The translations under genes were made by a program, and so were the position numbers. This document shows, piece after piece, positions 27,530 to 36,820 of a stretch of DNA of 64,000 bases. Positions within the stretch are counted from its first letter, which is position 1. Each line of letters opens with the position of its first letter. Location of the stretch: contig NZ_JAFCLU010000026.1 in assembly GCF_018130385.1 (NCBI RefSeq), forward strand, positions 30,936 to 94,935, read 5' to 3'. Under the pieces are notes generated by a model. The model did not search any database. It was not told the origin of the DNA and saw only the letters and a list, made by a program, of their open reading frames with translations. Source of the stretch: Bradyrhizobium sp. AUGA SZCCT0283. Its GTDB lineage: Bacteria > Pseudomonadota > Alphaproteobacteria > Rhizobiales > Xanthobacteraceae.

Positions 27530-29740
27530 TCACGCCACCAGCGCCGCACCTGCCGGCGAGCTCCAGTTGCCCTGCGTCTTCAACATGCTCACGATCTCCG
27601 CATTGGGCCGCGCGCGGCTGAACAGGAAACCCTGCCCCTCGTGGCATCCCTCGTTGCGCAGACAGTTCACTTCGGCTTCGGTCTCGACGCCTTCCGCCGT
27701 GATGGTGACGCCCAGGCCCTTGCCGAGGCTGATGATCGAACGCACGATCGCCTGCGCGTCGGGATTGGCGGCGAGGTCGCGCACGAAGGACTGGTCGATC
27801 TTGATCTTGTCGAACGGAAAGCTGCGCAGGTAGCTCAGGCTGGAATAGCCGGTGCCGAAATCGTCCATCGAGATGCGCACGCCGAGCGCGCGCAGCGCAT
27901 GCAGGGTCGCCAGCACCTCGCTGCTCTTTTCCAGAAGCAGCGTCTCGGTGATCTCTAGTTCCAGGCGCCTAGCCGGCAGGCCGGACTGCTTCAGCGTATC
28001 GGTGACCAGCGACAGCAGATTGCCGAGGCGGAACTGCAGCGGTGACAGATTGACCGCGACGTGGACGTCGTCGGGCCATTGCGCTGCATCGGTGCAGGCG
28101 CGGCGCAGCATCAAACCGCCGACGGCGTTGATCAGTCCGGTTTCCTCCGCAACGGGGATGAATTCGGCCGGCGAGATCATGCCGCGCTCGGGATGCGGCC
28201 AACGAACCAGCGCTTCGAAGCCGGTGATGCGCCCATTCGAAAGATCGACCAGCGGCTGGTAATAGGGCCGCAGCGCATCGCCCTGGACGGCCTCGCGCAG
28301 CTCGGTTTCGATCTTGCGGCGGGTCTGCGCGCGCGCATCCATTCCGGCCTCGAAGAACGAGAATGTGCCGCGCGAATCGTTCTTGGCGCGCGACAATGCA
28401 AGGTCGGCGTTCTTCAACAGCTTTTCGGATTCATCGCCGTCGCCGGGTGACATCGCAATGCCGATGCTGGCGCCGATCACGACGGAATGCCCATCCAGAA
28501 GATAGGGATCGCCGATGGCGTCCAAGAGGCGCCTCGCCAGGAACGCCGCATCCTCAGGCCGCGTCACCCCGCTCTGGACGATCGCGAATTCGTCGGAATT
28601 GAGCCGGGCCAGCGCATCGTCGTCGCGCAGCATCGATCGCAATCGCTTGCCGACGCCGCGCAGCAGCTTGTCGCCGGTGCCATGGCCGAGCGTATCGTTG
28701 ACCGCCTTGAAATGGTCGAGGCCGAGCACGAGCACCGCCACCTGCTCGGCGTTGCGGCGCGTGCGCAGCAGGGTGTCGTCCATCTGTTGACGCAGTAAAT
28801 TGCGGTTCGGCAGCCCGGTCAGGCCGTCATGCTGGGCCATGAAAGTCAGCCGCGCCTCGGCGCGTTTGCGCTCGGTGGTGTCCATCAGCGCCAGCAAGAT
28901 CGCAGGCCGATCGCCGTAAACCAGCTGGCGTGAATAGATCGCCAGATCGATCAGCGTACCGTCGGCCCGGACGTGCTTCCAGGTGCGTGCCGCGCGCTCG
29001 TCGCCGATCCATGGCAGTTCGGCGTCGAAGGCCTGCAGGCTGCGGATCGTCAGCTTCTCGAATTCGCGGCGGCTGTAACCATAGTGCTGGATCGCGGCGT
29101 CGTTGACGGCGAGAATATGCTCGTCACCCAACGCGCAGACGATCATCGGAACCGGATTGCTGTCGAACAGCAGCCGGAACGAAGCCTCCCGCTGCTTCAA
29201 CTCGGTGATATCGACGCGCAGGCCGATGATGCCGCCATCCTCGGTGAGGCGTTCGTCGATCAGGATGACGCGGCCGTCGGCAAGCGTCTGTTCATGCCGT
29301 TCGCCGGGCTGGTACAGCTTCTTGAGCCGCTCGGCGATCCATTCTTCCTCGCGCCCGATGGCCTCCGGATAATCGCCGCGCGTGACGCCGACGCGGATCG
29401 TATCTTCCAGCCGTGCGCCCGGCTTGAACAGGTCCGAACTGCGGCGGTACATCTCTGCATATTTCTTGTTCCAGAGAATATAGCGGCCTTCGGCATCGAG
29501 AAACACGACGCCCTGCGGCAGGATGTCGATTGCCTCCCGCAAGCGCTCGTGCGATTTGCGCGCCTCGGCCAGAGCGGCGTCAACCTCGGCGTGCTTGCGC
29601 GCGATCTCGCTGGCCGCAGCGGGCGGGCGACGCTCGCGTTTGGCGGGAGGTTTGGGCGCAGGTTTTGCCGGCCGACCGCGAAAGCGGACAATCGCCGCCT
29701 GCTTGAGCTTCCCTGCTGTTCTTCGCTTCTTCGTCGACAT
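27530..29740 (-). CDS. PAS-PAS-GGDEF-EAL protein, probable c-di-GMP phosphodiesterase
   Basis: 736 aa from ATG 29740. A basic N-terminal tail is followed by two PAS domains (about 60-185 and 195-310), a GGDEF domain (about 325-490) and an EAL domain (about 500-745 of the longer reading). The GGDEF signature is degenerate (LNSDEFAI), so cyclase activity is unlikely, though substrate GTP might still bind. EAL residues are intact: FEALVRW, NLSPLQF, the ELEITET Glu, DDFGTGYSS and KIDQSFV. It therefore probably hydrolyses c-di-GMP in response to a PAS ligand. Cytosolic, no TM segments. Confidence 0.88.
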   Translation of the reverse strand: MSTKKRRTAGKLKQAAIVRFRGRPAKPAPKPPAKRERRPPAAASEIARKHAEVDAALAEARKSHERLREAIDILPQGVVFLDAEGRYILWNKKYAEMYRRSSDLFKPGARLEDTIRVGVTRGDYPEAIGREEEWIAERLKKLYQPGERHEQTLADGRVILIDERLTEDGGIIGLRVDITELKQREASFRLLFDSNPVPMIVCALGDEHILAVNDAAIQHYGYSRREFEKLTIRSLQAFDAELPWIGDERAARTWKHVRADGTLIDLAIYSRQLVYGDRPAILLALMDTTERKRAEARLTFMAQHDGLTGLPNRNLLRQQMDDTLLRTRRNAEQVAVLVLGLDHFKAVNDTLGHGTGDKLLRGVGKRLRSMLRDDDALARLNSDEFAIVQSGVTRPEDAAFLARRLLDAIGDPYLLDGHSVVIGASIGIAMSPGDGDESEKLLKNADLALSRAKNDSRGTFSFFEAGMDARAQTRRKIETELREAVQGDALRPYYQPLVDLSNGRITGFEALVRWPHPERGMISPAEFIPVAEETGLINAVGGLMLRRACTDAAQWPDDVHVAVNLSPLQFRLGNLLSLVTDTLKQSGLPARRLELEITETLLLEKSSEVLATLHALRALGVRISMDDFGTGYSSLSYLRSFPFDKIKIDQSFVRDLAANPDAQAIVRSIISLGKGLGVTITAEGVETEAEVNCLRNEGCHEGQGFLFSRARPNAEIVSMLKTQGNWSSPAGAALVA

Positions 29741-30056
29741 CGCTACGCCTACCCCGCACCTTTGTGCGGGCGATGTTGTCAGATAAGTATCTGAAAAAAT
29801 GGTATCTCTTGCCGCTGAAAGCTCTCCCGCGCGCCACATTCATTGCCTGTCGGAAAGGCGGGCGCACGCCCTGCGTGTGTCGCTTTTTGACGTAAATCGC
29901 AAATTCACAGGGCAAAATCGTCGCGCTCGCACGGCGCGCATGCAACGCGTGTCCCTGGATGCACAAGGAATGCGCGAAACGCCGCGCGTGCGCACGATAA
30001 TCGGTCAACGACCAACAGGGTTATCGCGCGGTTAAGAAAGGCGACATCACGCCCGT

Positions 30057-31241
30057 TCAACTCAAGGCAGCCGCCGCGGCTTGTGCTTCCGGCACGACGT
30101 CGTGATCGTAGAGCCGTCTGCGGAACGCCGCATGCGCTGCGATCTCGGCATCGCGAACACCGAGATCGGCATAGGAAGAGTCGTAGCGCATGCCATTCTC
30201 GCGCGCACCGCGCTGAACCGCCGCCACCCGCTCGCGTCGAAGCCGCTCATACGCAAGCAGTGCCGCCGGCACGCTGGCGCGCTCGGTACGCGCCAGAATT
30301 GTCGCCAGCGCCATGCCGTCCTCGATCGACTGGTTGGCGCCCTGGCCGAGATGCGGCAGCATCGGGTGCGCGGCATCTCCGAGCAGCGTCAAGCGGCCGC
30401 GCGTCCAGGTCGGCAACGGCTCGCGGTCGTACAGCGCCCATCGGAACGTCTTTTCGACCTGGCTCAACAGTGTCCCGATGCGCGGGTCCCAGCCCTCGAA
30501 CTCGCGGCGCAGCACATCGGGATCTCCGGGCGCCGACCATGATTCCTTCATTTCCGCATCGGCCGGCACGAAGCCGACATAGTTGATGAGCTTGCCCGAT
30601 CGCACCGGAAAGCTGAGGAAGTGTTTTCCCTTGCCCAGCCACATTTGCCAGCAATCGGTCGGCCAGTGCGGAATGCGCCGATGCGGCAGCACGCCGCGAT
30701 AGGCGACGGACCCGTGGAAGACCGGCCGCGACGGCGGCGCCGCATAGGGCCGGAGCTCCGAGTGGATGCCATCCGCCGCGATGACGACGTCGCCTTCGGC
30801 CATCGCGCCGTTGGCGAACGACACACGCGCGACCTCGCCGGTCTGCTCAAAGCCTGTGCCGCGATGGCCCGTCCGCACCACGCCTGATGGCAATGCGCGC
30901 GACAGCATCTCGACGAGGTCCGCGCGATGCATGCCGAAGGTGGCGTTCCAGCCCGCGGAGTCCGTCACCTGGACCGGAGCGATCGGCGCGCCATCGTGGC
31001 GAAAATACTGAGATGCGTGGCCGACCCTGGCGCCCCATCGCTCCACCTGATGTCCAAGGCCTACCCGCTGCAATTGTCGCACGCTGTTCGGCGTCAGGAA
31101 TACCCCTGCCCCGACCTCGCCGAGCGCAGGTGCCTGCTCGTAGACGGAAACATCGAAGCCGCGGGCGATCAGCGCGTTCGCGGCGAAGAGCCCGCCAATT
31201 CCGCCTCCAATGATCACAACAGTGAGCTGCGGCTCTGTCAT
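30057..31241 (-). CDS. FAD-dependent aromatic-ring monooxygenase (salicylate / 3-hydroxybenzoate hydroxylase type)
   Basis: 394 aa. The N-terminal dinucleotide motif is VVIIGGGIGGLFAANAL. The DG motif region is AEGDVVIAADGIHSELR, and the second FAD motif is LTLLGDAAHPMLPHLGQGANQSIEDG. These three motifs define group A flavin monooxygenases. ATG 31241 is preferred to an in-frame start at 31253. It is divergent from a Bug-type periplasmic binding protein gene, which suggests uptake and hydroxylation of an aromatic acid. The substrate is unknown. Confidence 0.85.
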   Translation of the reverse strand: MTEPQLTVVIIGGGIGGLFAANALIARGFDVSVYEQAPALGEVGAGVFLTPNSVRQLQRVGLGHQVERWGARVGHASQYFRHDGAPIAPVQVTDSAGWNATFGMHRADLVEMLSRALPSGVVRTGHRGTGFEQTGEVARVSFANGAMAEGDVVIAADGIHSELRPYAAPPSRPVFHGSVAYRGVLPHRRIPHWPTDCWQMWLGKGKHFLSFPVRSGKLINYVGFVPADAEMKESWSAPGDPDVLRREFEGWDPRIGTLLSQVEKTFRWALYDREPLPTWTRGRLTLLGDAAHPMLPHLGQGANQSIEDGMALATILARTERASVPAALLAYERLRRERVAAVQRGARENGMRYDSSYADLGVRDAEIAAHAAFRRRLYDHDVVPEAQAAAAALS

Positions 31242-31359
31242 CGTCCCACGCAAAAAATGCTTCGGAAGCTTGCCCGTTCAAGCTATCCTTCCTTGCTGCG
31301 AACACCAAGCGCCGACAGCTCAGACTGGACGGAGCAAAATGGCAGCGGGAGGAGTTTGA

Positions 31360-32361
31360 ATGCACGGCTCTACGGCAGCTCTGCTTCCCGTCCGCCGTAA
31401 ATTGGCGATACTGACGCTACTTCTGGCCTTCTTCGTGCCTGGTCACACGCAGGCGCTGGCCGGCGATTACCCGGACCGTCCCGTAAAAATCGTCGTTCCA
31501 TTTCCGGCCGGAGGAACGGCCGACGCGATTCCAAGGATTGTCGCCGACTGGCTGTCGCGCAAATGGAGCCAGCCCGTTGTCATCGAGAACCGCACCGGCG
31601 CCGCCGGAAACATCGGCGCCGAACAGGTCTACCATTCGGCGCCCGACGGCTACACCCTGCTCTCGTCACCGCCGCCGCCGCTTGTGATCAATCACAATCT
31701 GTACCCCAGGCTCGGCTTCGATCCGACGAAGTTCGAGCCTGTCATCGTCATGGCCCATGTGCCGAATGCGCTGATCGTCAATCCGACCAACATCAAGGCA
31801 TCGAGCGTGCCCGAGCTGATCGAATACCTAAAGGGCAATTCCGACAGAACCATCTGCGCCACGCAAGGCAACGGCACCACCTCGCACCTGACCTCGGAGC
31901 TGTTTCAACTGATGGCGAAGGTGAAGCTGCGGCACATTCCGTATCGCGGCTCGGCGCCTGCGCTGCAGGGTCTGGTCGCCGGCGACGTCGACGTCATGTT
32001 CGACAATCTCGGCGTATCGCTGGCCCTGGTGCAGGCCGGCAAGCTGAAGCTGCTCGCGGTCGCCTCATCCGATCGTCTGCCGGCGCTGCCGAATGTACCG
32101 ACGATGGCCGAAACGCTTCCGGGTTTTGAAGCGGTCGCCTGGTACGGCATCGTGGCGCCGCCCAAAACTCCGAAAAACATCATCGACAAGATCAATGCCG
32201 ATGTGAACGAGGCATTGCGTCAGCCCGAGGTGCGGGACCAGCTCAAGAAACTATCCGCCGGGATTTTTGGCGGCCCGGCCGACAGGACATCCGCCTACAT
32301 GCGCGACGAAGTCGACCGGTGGGCTGCGGTGATCAAGTCGGCCAATATCGAGTTGCAGTAA
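31360..32361 (+). CDS. Bug/TctC-family periplasmic solute-binding protein
   Basis: 333 aa with a signal peptide (TLLLAFFVPGHTQALA-GD). The mature start DYPDRPVKIVVPFPAGGTAD is diagnostic of the Bug receptor family. The GAAGNIGAEQVYHSAPDGYT motif, which binds the carboxylate ligand, is present. GGGAGGAG precedes the ATG. No TctA/TctB membrane partners are nearby, so it may be an orphan receptor. It is divergent from the aromatic monooxygenase gene. Confidence 0.88.
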   Translation: MHGSTAALLPVRRKLAILTLLLAFFVPGHTQALAGDYPDRPVKIVVPFPAGGTADAIPRIVADWLSRKWSQPVVIENRTGAAGNIGAEQVYHSAPDGYTLLSSPPPPLVINHNLYPRLGFDPTKFEPVIVMAHVPNALIVNPTNIKASSVPELIEYLKGNSDRTICATQGNGTTSHLTSELFQLMAKVKLRHIPYRGSAPALQGLVAGDVDVMFDNLGVSLALVQAGKLKLLAVASSDRLPALPNVPTMAETLPGFEAVAWYGIVAPPKTPKNIIDKINADVNEALRQPEVRDQLKKLSAGIFGGPADRTSAYMRDEVDRWAAVIKSANIELQ

Positions 32362-32503
32362 GCCTCAATTGATGTCGATCCGCGTGTGGCGTGGTCCGTT
32401 GCAGGCCAGAGCAGCGGCTGCGGCGAGATCAAGCAATTGCGAGGGCTTGCCCTGTCCCCGTCTCCCCGGTTTCATGCTATGCTTGTTGGAATAGAGTGAT
32501 CCG

Positions 32504-33451
32504 ATGACCCCTCGCCTGATTCTGATCCCGCTCATCACCGTAATGGCCGCCGTTAACGCCGCGGGCGCATGGGCGCAGGACAAGGGCACGGTCAACCCAA
32601 AACCGCTGCCGCCGCTCGCCAACCCCAACGATCCCAAGATCGGCGCCAAGGAGTTGTTCGGCCGCAAGGTGTTGCCGGCGGCGATGCCGACGCGCGTGCA
32701 CGGATTCTATGCCCATGGCTGCATCGCGGGCGCGGAAGGGCTGCCGATCAACGGCGACAATTGGCAGGTGATGCGGCTGTCGCGCAATCGATACTGGGGA
32801 CATCCCGACCTGGTCGCGCTGGTCAAGCGGCTTGCTTCCAAAGCACGCAGGGATGCCGGCTGGCCGGGCATCCTGGTCGGCGACATGTCGCAGCCGCGCG
32901 GCGGGCCGATGTTCACCGGACACGCCAGCCATCAGGTGGGGCTCGACGCCGACATCTGGCTGACGCCGATGCCGAACCGGCAACTATCGCGCAACGAGCG
33001 CGAGGAAATGTCGGCCGTCATGATGGTGCGCGACGACCGGCTCGATATCGATCCCCGGGTATTCACACCGGGCCACCTTGCGGTGATCCGCGCTGCCGCG
33101 CAGGAGCCCAGCGTGCAGCGCATCTTTGTCAATGCCGCGATCAAGAAGGCGCTCTGTCGTGAGGCGAAAGGCGACCGCCACTGGCTCCACAAGGTGCGGC
33201 CGATGTACGGCCACGACTATCACTTCCACATCCGCATCAAATGCCCGCCCGGCGCCGGCGAATGCGACAGCCAACCCGATCCGAACGAAGGCGAAGGCTG
33301 CAGCACCGGCGATCTCGCCTACTGGTTCAGCGATGCGGTACTGCATCCGAAACCACCGAAAGTGCCGCCGAAGCCGAAGCCGCCGATGACCATGGCCGCA
33401 CTGCCGCCGGCCTGCAAGACCGTGTTACATGCGCCGGACGCAAAGCCTTGA
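32504..33451 (+). CDS. mepA: Penicillin-insensitive murein endopeptidase
   Basis: 315 aa with a signal peptide ending AGAWA-QD. This periplasmic LAS metallopeptidase cleaves D-Ala-meso-DAP cross-links. Zinc-ligand motifs visible are GHASHQVGLDADIWL (HxxxxxxxD) and YGHDYHFHIRIKCP (HxH). A proline/lysine-rich C-terminal tail (PKPPKVPPKPKPP) follows the catalytic domain. Peptidoglycan remodelling role by family. Confidence 0.92.
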   Translation: MTPRLILIPLITVMAAVNAAGAWAQDKGTVNPKPLPPLANPNDPKIGAKELFGRKVLPAAMPTRVHGFYAHGCIAGAEGLPINGDNWQVMRLSRNRYWGHPDLVALVKRLASKARRDAGWPGILVGDMSQPRGGPMFTGHASHQVGLDADIWLTPMPNRQLSRNEREEMSAVMMVRDDRLDIDPRVFTPGHLAVIRAAAQEPSVQRIFVNAAIKKALCREAKGDRHWLHKVRPMYGHDYHFHIRIKCPPGAGECDSQPDPNEGEGCSTGDLAYWFSDAVLHPKPPKVPPKPKPPMTMAALPPACKTVLHAPDAKP

Positions 33452-33483
33452 CTGCACAGGTTCAAATCCGCAGGAGAATGACG

Positions 33484-34004
33484 ATGAAGATTTGGCCCGT
33501 GATTGCATCCGTCGCTTTCGTCACGAGCGTGCATGCACAAACCCCTTATGCCGGGATGAGATGCGCCCGATCAAGGCGCTTTCCGAGCAGCACATTGCCG
33601 ACCTCGGCACCGGCCGCGGCATGGGGCTGGCGCTCGCGGCCGAACTAAACGGCTACCCGGGACCCTCGCACGTTCTCGAACTCGCCGACAAGCTCGACCT
33701 CTCCGCCGAGCAACGCGCCAAGATGCAAAGCCTGTTCGATTCCATGAAGGCCGAAGCGATGCCGCTTGGCGCGAAGCTGATCGAGCAGGAAGCCGAACTG
33801 GACAAGCAGTTTGCAGCCCGCACGGTCACGCCGGAAAGCCTGCAGGCGTCCACCGCGGGCGTTGCCACGACGCAGGGAATGCTGCGCGAAACCCATCTGA
33901 AATATCACTTGTCGACCGGAAACATCCTGACCCCGTCGCAGATGACAAAGTATGCGGAATTGCGCGGTTACGGCGCCGGCGGGCACAAGCGACACCACCA
34001 TTGA
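33484..34004 (+). pseudogene. Spy/LTXXQ-like periplasmic protein gene with a frameshift
   Basis: A good signal peptide (MKIWPVIASVAFVTSVHA-QT, from ATG 33484) is in one frame. The body (RPIKALSEQHIADL, then LDLSAEQRAKMQSLFDSMKAEAMPLG) is in another, reached by one missing base near 33555-33560, where GGGATGAGATG probably was GGGATGGAGATG. The body has the helical repeats of periplasmic CpxP/Spy-like or metal-sensor proteins and a His-rich end (HKRHHH). Either a real recent mutation or a sequence error; read as a gene it would be about 173 aa. Confidence 0.65.
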
Positions 34005-34009
34005 CACCC

Positions 34010-34040
34010 CGGCTGCACCTTAGGCGGTGCAGCCGCCTTT
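34010..34040 (+). terminator. Intrinsic terminator after the Spy-like gene
   Basis: CGGCTGCACC (34010-34019) and GGTGCAGCCG (34026-34035) form a 10-bp stem with a 6-nt loop, followed by CCTTT. Confidence 0.7.
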
Positions 34041-34054
34041 ACCTCCTGCTCCAT

Positions 34055-34070
34055 CCTGACTATTGTCAGG
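34055..34070. promoter_or_regulatory. Short inverted repeat upstream of modABC
   Basis: CCTGAC-TATT-GTCAGG forms a 6-bp inverted repeat 130 bp before modA. It could be an operator for a molybdate regulator, but it does not clearly match the ModE consensus known to me. Confidence 0.25.
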
Positions 34071-34202
34071 GCTGGCGATATCCTGATCGACCGCAAGTCC
34101 TCCAGGGAATACCGGAACGGCGCTTCCGACGGTCGCCTTGACCCAACCAACGCCTGTCTTGCGCGCGGCAACCGCGGCTCGCAATCATGCATGGAGCGCC
34201 CG

Positions 34203-34988
34203 ATGAATCGTCTTGCCGGCCTTTTCGTGGCCTTCGCCATTTCGCTAGCAGCCGTCCCCACGCCGGCCGCCGCGCAGGACAAGTCCCTGACGATCTTCGC
34301 CGCAGCCTCGATGAAGAACGCGCTCGATGAGATCGACGCCGCCTACACCGCGAAAACCGGGATCAAGATCACGGTGAGCTATGCCGCAAGCTCGGCATTG
34401 GCAAAACAGATCGAACAGGGCGCGCCGGCCGACGTGTTCATCTCCGCCGACACCGACTGGATGGATTACGCGACGTCAAAAAAGACGATCATTGAATCGA
34501 GCCGGGTCAATCTGCTCGGCAACAACATCGTGCTGATCGCACCGAAGGATTCCAAGGTCGACAATGTGAACATCGGCCCTGGCTTCGATCTCGCCAAGCT
34601 CGCCGGCGACGGCCGGATCGCCACCGGCGACGTGAAATCCGTGCCGGCCGGCAAATACGCCAAGGCGGCGCTGGAGAAACTCGGTTCGTGGCAGGCCGCC
34701 GAGCCGAAATTCGCGATGGCCGAAAGCGTGCGCGCCGCGCTGACGCTGGTCGCGCGTGGCGAGGCCGTTCTCGGCATTGTCTATTCCACCGACGCCAAGA
34801 TCGAGCCCGGCGTCAAGATCGTCGGCACCTTCCCGGCCGATTCCCATCCTGCGATCGTCTATCCCGTCGCGGCGACCGCGACGGCGAAGCCGGAGACGGC
34901 GGACTATCTCGCCTTCCTGCGCTCGACGGCGGCGAAAGCCATCCTCGAGAAATACGGCTTCAAGTTCCTCGTCAGCCCTTCCACCTGA
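34203..34988 (+). CDS. modA: Molybdate ABC transporter substrate-binding protein
   Basis: 261 aa from ATG 34203 (34191 is an alternative). The signal peptide ends TPAAA-QD. The mature start KSLTIFAAASMKNALDEI and the motif AASSALAKQIEQGAPADVFISAD are typical ModA oxyanion-binding loops (Ser at SMK and SS). It captures molybdate or tungstate in the periplasm. It overlaps modB by one base (TGATG). Confidence 0.93.
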   Translation: MNRLAGLFVAFAISLAAVPTPAAAQDKSLTIFAAASMKNALDEIDAAYTAKTGIKITVSYAASSALAKQIEQGAPADVFISADTDWMDYATSKKTIIESSRVNLLGNNIVLIAPKDSKVDNVNIGPGFDLAKLAGDGRIATGDVKSVPAGKYAKAALEKLGSWQAAEPKFAMAESVRAALTLVARGEAVLGIVYSTDAKIEPGVKIVGTFPADSHPAIVYPVAATATAKPETADYLAFLRSTAAKAILEKYGFKFLVSPST

Positions 34989-35683
34989 TGTTCGAGATAT
35001 CGCCCGCTGAATGGACGGCCATCCTGCTCTCGCTGCGGGTCGCCGTCATCGCAACGCTGGTGGCGACGCCGTTCGGCATCGCGCTGGCGTGGCTGCTGGC
35101 GCGGCGTGAGTTCTGGGGCAAGTCGGTGCTCGATGCATTAGTTCATTTGCCGCTGGTGCTGCCCCCCGTGGTCACCGGCTATTTGCTGCTGCTGACCTTC
35201 GGCCGCCGCGGCCTGGTCGGCGCATGGCTCGCCGATAACCTCGGCATCGTGTTCGCGTTTCGCTGGACCGGGGCGGCACTGGCCTGCGGCATCATGTCGT
35301 TCCCACTTCTGGTGCGGCCGATCCGGCTGTCGATCGAGGCGATCGACCGCCGCCTGGAACAGGCGTCGAGCACGCTCGGCGCCGCACCGTGGCAGGTGTT
35401 TGCGACGGTAACCCTGCCGCTGGCACTGCCGGGCGTGCTGGCCGGCATGGTGCTCGGCTTCGCCAAGGCGATCGGCGAGTTCGGCGCCACCATTACCTTC
35501 GTCTCCAATATCCCCGGCGAGACCCAGACCATCTCGACGGCGATCTATTCGCTGATCCAGACCCCCGACGGCGACGCCGCGGCCGGGCGGCTGGTGCTGA
35601 TCTCCATCGTGATCGCGATGGGCGCCCTGATCGCGTCCGAATGGTTCGCGCGACGCGCCACCAGACGCCTGCACGGGAACTGA
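34988..35683 (+). CDS. modB: Molybdate ABC transporter permease
   Basis: 231 aa, about five TM helices. The EAA loop for contact with the ATPase is visible (LEQASSTLGAAPWQVFATVTLPLALPG), followed by GFAKAIGEFGATITF. Standard ModB length. It is translationally coupled to modA and followed two bases later by modC. Confidence 0.93.
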   Translation: MFEISPAEWTAILLSLRVAVIATLVATPFGIALAWLLARREFWGKSVLDALVHLPLVLPPVVTGYLLLLTFGRRGLVGAWLADNLGIVFAFRWTGAALACGIMSFPLLVRPIRLSIEAIDRRLEQASSTLGAAPWQVFATVTLPLALPGVLAGMVLGFAKAIGEFGATITFVSNIPGETQTISTAIYSLIQTPDGDAAAGRLVLISIVIAMGALIASEWFARRATRRLHGN

Positions 35684-35685
35684 CC

Positions 35686-36345
35686 ATGCTGCGCGTCGAC
35701 GTCACCAAACAGCTCGGCGAATTCTCGCTCGAAGCCGCGTTCGAAAGCCAGGGCCGCGTCACCGGCCTGTTCGGCGCGTCCGGCGCCGGCAAGACCTCGC
35801 TGATCAACATGATCGCCGGCCTGCTGCGGCCGGACCGCGGCGTCATCGCGCTCGATGGCGAAACGCTGGATGACACGTCGAAAGGCATTCATGTGCCGCC
35901 GCACCGGCGGCGCATCGGATATGTGTTCCAGGACGCACGGCTGTTTCCGCATCTCGACGTGCGGCAAAATCTCGACTACGGCCGGCGCATGAACCGCCTT
36001 GCCGTGGATCCAGCGCAGCACGCGCGCGTCACCGACTTGCTCGACATCGGCCATCTGCTCGACCGCCGGCCCGGAAAACTCTCCGGCGGCGAGCGCCAGC
36101 GCGTCGCGCTTGGCCGTGCGCTGCTGTCAAAGCCGCGCCTGCTGCTGCTCGACGAGCCGCTGGGCTCGCTCGACGAGAGCCGCAAGGAGGAAATCCTGCC
36201 CTATCTGGTGCGGCTGCGCGACGAAGGCATTCCGATGGTCTATGTCAGCCACGACGCCGCCGAACTGCGTCAACTGGCGACGCAGATCGTGATGCTCAAG
36301 CGCGGCCGCGTAACCGCGCTCGGCGGCGTCAAGGTGCTGACGTAG
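35686..36345 (+). CDS. modC: Molybdate ABC transporter ATPase without the MOP domain
   Basis: 219 aa. Walker A is GASGAGKTS, the signature LSGGERQRVALGRALL, Walker B LLLLDEPLGSLDE, and the switch His lies in VYVSHDAAEL. Typical ModC is about 350 aa, with a C-terminal MOP/TOBE domain that senses molybdate. Here the protein stops shortly after the ATPase core (GGVKVLT), so that regulatory domain is missing. No frameshifted remainder is seen downstream, so this is probably the native short form. Confidence 0.9.
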   Translation: MLRVDVTKQLGEFSLEAAFESQGRVTGLFGASGAGKTSLINMIAGLLRPDRGVIALDGETLDDTSKGIHVPPHRRRIGYVFQDARLFPHLDVRQNLDYGRRMNRLAVDPAQHARVTDLLDIGHLLDRRPGKLSGGERQRVALGRALLSKPRLLLLDEPLGSLDESRKEEILPYLVRLRDEGIPMVYVSHDAAELRQLATQIVMLKRGRVTALGGVKVLT

Positions 36346-36421
36346 CGCGTCCACGATTGACGCCGTCAATTCGCCAAGCCGATTGCTGTCGCGGGTACGC
36401 GCCCCGGCAGGCAACGGATGT

Positions 36422-36661
36422 TCAGCTGGCGGACAGGATGCTTCGCGGGTCTATATCTCGGTGCGACGCAACGTAATCGATATCACCGCGCGTGATACCG
36501 ATGTCCGCAAGCTCGCTGTCCGTCAGGTGACACAATTGAGTACGCAGCCTATCCCCTTTGCGCCACTCCAGAAATGCATTCCAATAATTTTCGAAAGGAC
36601 TGTAAACCTGCCGCTTTGCCGTTGCCGGTCCCAGCTCGGTAATCCCGTGGATCGTGCTCAT
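36422..36661 (-). CDS. DUF1127 small protein, copy A
   Basis: 79 aa. The C-terminal DUF1127 motif is LRTQLCHLTDSELADIGITRGDIDYVA. The N-terminal part STIHGITELGPATAKRQVYS is shared almost word for word with the second copy at 44130-44369. Small DUF1127 proteins of alphaproteobacteria are arginine-rich regulators, some of which bind RNA or affect phosphate and carbon metabolism. It is divergent from a winged-helix gene, with a conserved repeat operator between them. Confidence 0.82.
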   Translation of the reverse strand: MSTIHGITELGPATAKRQVYSPFENYWNAFLEWRKGDRLRTQLCHLTDSELADIGITRGDIDYVASHRDIDPRSILSAS

Positions 36662-36721
36662 GGCGGTGTCCTGTCTGGACTGTTTCACCATGCAAAGGTG
36701 CCGCAAGACGCACCAGCGCGC

Positions 36722-36759
36722 TTAACTGGAGGCTTACATTTCCTTTACCGAAGGCTTAT
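36722..36759. promoter_or_regulatory. Four TTAC-like direct repeats, copy A
   Basis: TTAA (36722), TTAC (36734), TTAC (36745) and TTAT (36756) are spaced 12, 11 and 11 bp, about one helical turn each. OmpR-type winged-helix regulators bind such direct repeats. The same array with identical spacing is found between the paralogous gene pair at 44432-44469. Confidence 0.62.
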
Positions 36760-36820
36760 TCTTGGCGGATAATTGCTGCCCCGCTCTCGGGGGTAGAGGA
36801 CAAGCTTGGGAAATGGTGCC

